Source of the DNA: Alphaproteobacteria bacterium
GTDB taxonomy: Bacteria; Pseudomonadota; Alphaproteobacteria; UBA9219; RGZA01
DNA: 32,215 nt
Assembly (NCBI GenBank): GCA_010031785.1
Contig: RGZA01000009.1
Coordinates: 1 to 32,215, forward strand
Direction: 5' to 3'
Under the pieces are notes generated by a model. It worked only from the letters and a program-made list of their open reading frames with translations, had not been told where the DNA came from and did no database searches. The translations under genes were made by a program, and so were the position numbers. Positions 31,465-32,215 of this stretch are shown piece by piece; the stretch's first letter is position 1, and each line of letters starts with the position of its first letter.

Positions 31465-31989
31465 ATGTCAACTGAACCAAAACCAAATAATCTTAATGCT
31501 GCTGCAAAACTATGGGCTGCAGGTATTGCCACAGCCGAAGGCGTTGAACCAGACAAAGCACCAGTGACAAAGACTGATAAACTCACAAAAATTAGGCAAA
31601 GTCATACAACGCTTCTGATTGGTGTAGAGAGCGGTTTAACTGCAGATGAAGCTAGTACCTCTTATATTCGAATCAACAGGACGGTAGGTCCAGTAGTTGC
31701 CTCACAACGCTTTGATAAAGATACAAGCGGTAATTTTGTCCCTGGTGAAGTACAAGTCCAGGGAGAAAGAGGGCAACTGATCGATTTGGAAAATTCAAGG
31801 CTTAAACCTGCCAGTCAAGATAATATTAAAACAAAAATGGAAGAATCAGCCAGAAGTGTATTTGGTAGTACCCCGAAAGCGGATGGTAATTATAAGCCTG
31901 CTGACGGCTCTATCGGAAAAACAGCTTTTGGTCCTCCAAAAGACACGCTGGCTTTAGCGCGTAAAAATGTTATGAAACCTGTTGCTTAG
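31465..31989 (+). CDS. Protein of unknown function
   Basis: A 174-aa soluble, polar protein preceded by AAGGAG 9 nt before its ATG. I recognise no domain. An Ala-rich N-terminal helix (about 9-25) is followed by a Lys/Thr-rich link, a mixed region with strands around TTLLIGVES and VGPVVASQRF, and a Gly/Lys/Pro-rich C-terminal third that is probably disordered. It has no signal peptide. It follows the peptidoglycan-binding-domain gene by 114 bases on the same strand and is closed by a strong terminator, so the pair could share a transcript. AT-rich codon use suggests accessory origin. Confidence 0.6.
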   Translation: MSTEPKPNNLNAAAKLWAAGIATAEGVEPDKAPVTKTDKLTKIRQSHTTLLIGVESGLTADEASTSYIRINRTVGPVVASQRFDKDTSGNFVPGEVQVQGERGQLIDLENSRLKPASQDNIKTKMEESARSVFGSTPKADGNYKPADGSIGKTAFGPPKDTLALARKNVMKPVA

Positions 31990-32013
31990 GTTGTAGATTG
32001 CCGATCGAGTATA

Positions 32014-32042
32014 ATCCCCGCCCACTGGGCGGGGATTTTTTT
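32014..32042 (+). terminator. Intrinsic terminator
   Basis: ATCCCCGCCC (32014-32023) pairs with GGGCGGGGAT (32027-32036) around a 3-nt loop, and six T follow. It ends the transcription unit containing the gene at 31465. Confidence 0.92.
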
Positions 32043-32056
32043 ATGGGCTATCGCTC

Positions 32057-32215
32057 ACGTCATCCCGGAAGCAGCTTTAGCTGCTATCCGGAATCCAGTA
32101 ATTATAAAAAGCTGGATCCCGCATAAAATGCTGACCTGTCCGCCGAAGCTTCCGCCTTCGCCAAGGCTTTGGTAGACGAGTTAGCGAAGGTGGAAGCATT
32201 TTTGCGGGATGACGT
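32057..32215. repeat. CATCCCGG-type palindromic repeat at the window end
   Basis: The outer arms ACGTCATCCCG (32057-32067) and CGGGATGACGT (32205-32215) are perfect complements. Inside are AGCAGCTTTAGCTGCT, a CCGGAATCCAG/CTGGATCC pair and a stem GCTTCCGCCTTCGC with GCGAAGGTGGAAGC (one mismatch). Words are shared with 2737-2844. The element ends exactly at the window edge and may continue. Confidence 0.75.

Overview
The window looks like chromosomal DNA of an alphaproteobacterium. The run ffh, rpsP, rimM, trmD, rplS, leuC, leuD, leuB next to a divergent mutM/ubiE pair is an order usual in that class. A very large two-TM coiled-coil protein of the TipN/GPR kind and GANTC sites in one regulatory block fit the same assignment. 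I cannot name a genus from the sequence.

Layout. 1-2.7 kb: the 3' end of mutS, a 2OG-Fe dioxygenase, a DUF305 protein and a small Pro/Lys-rich exported protein (the last three on minus), then an unrecognised 211-aa protein. 3.1-9.95 kb: a 2006-aa membrane-anchored coiled-coil protein, translationally coupled to a CysQ-like phosphatase. 10.1-12.2 kb: mutM, a small phasin-like gene (both minus) and ubiE. 12.4-20.45 kb: translation, SRP and leucine genes, with two small nuclease genes wedged into the series (DUF559 between rpsP and rimM, GIY-YIG between leuD and leuB). 20.45-25.6 kb is accessory: three genes resembling cell-wall enzymes without signal peptides, a GH13 glucosidase and a BrnT/BrnA toxin-antitoxin pair. 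25.7-30 kb: lepA, an unknown gene, a DUF4743/NUDIX hydrolase and a YbjQ-like protein. 30.6-32 kb: a peptidoglycan-binding-domain protein with 25-residue repeats and an unknown protein.

The most striking feature is the repeats. At least seven unrelated families of palindromic elements fill many of the gaps between genes, often starting exactly at a stop codon. Some run into coding sequence, giving repeat-encoded residues in CysQ, RimM and both ends of TrmD, and possibly an insertion in MutM. The best-defined family has three copies (9.9, 14.3 and 30.0 kb), one inverted, with compensatory base changes in its inner stems. Another forms a 399-bp unit with a GIY-YIG nuclease gene between 35-bp inverted repeats. 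Two housekeeping genes carry internal deletions: trmD (about 78 residues plus a frame change) and lepA (about 25 residues, in frame).

The best candidate for an undescribed system is at 20.69-23.34 kb. Two of its genes share a 112-bp upstream block, ungapped at an offset of exactly 721 bp, in which two conserved segments flank a non-conserved spacer of identical length. The genes encode two paralogous SleB-like proteins (one with a prion-like Tyr/Gln/Asn tail) and an NlpC/P60-like protein. Functions there are inferred from motifs only.
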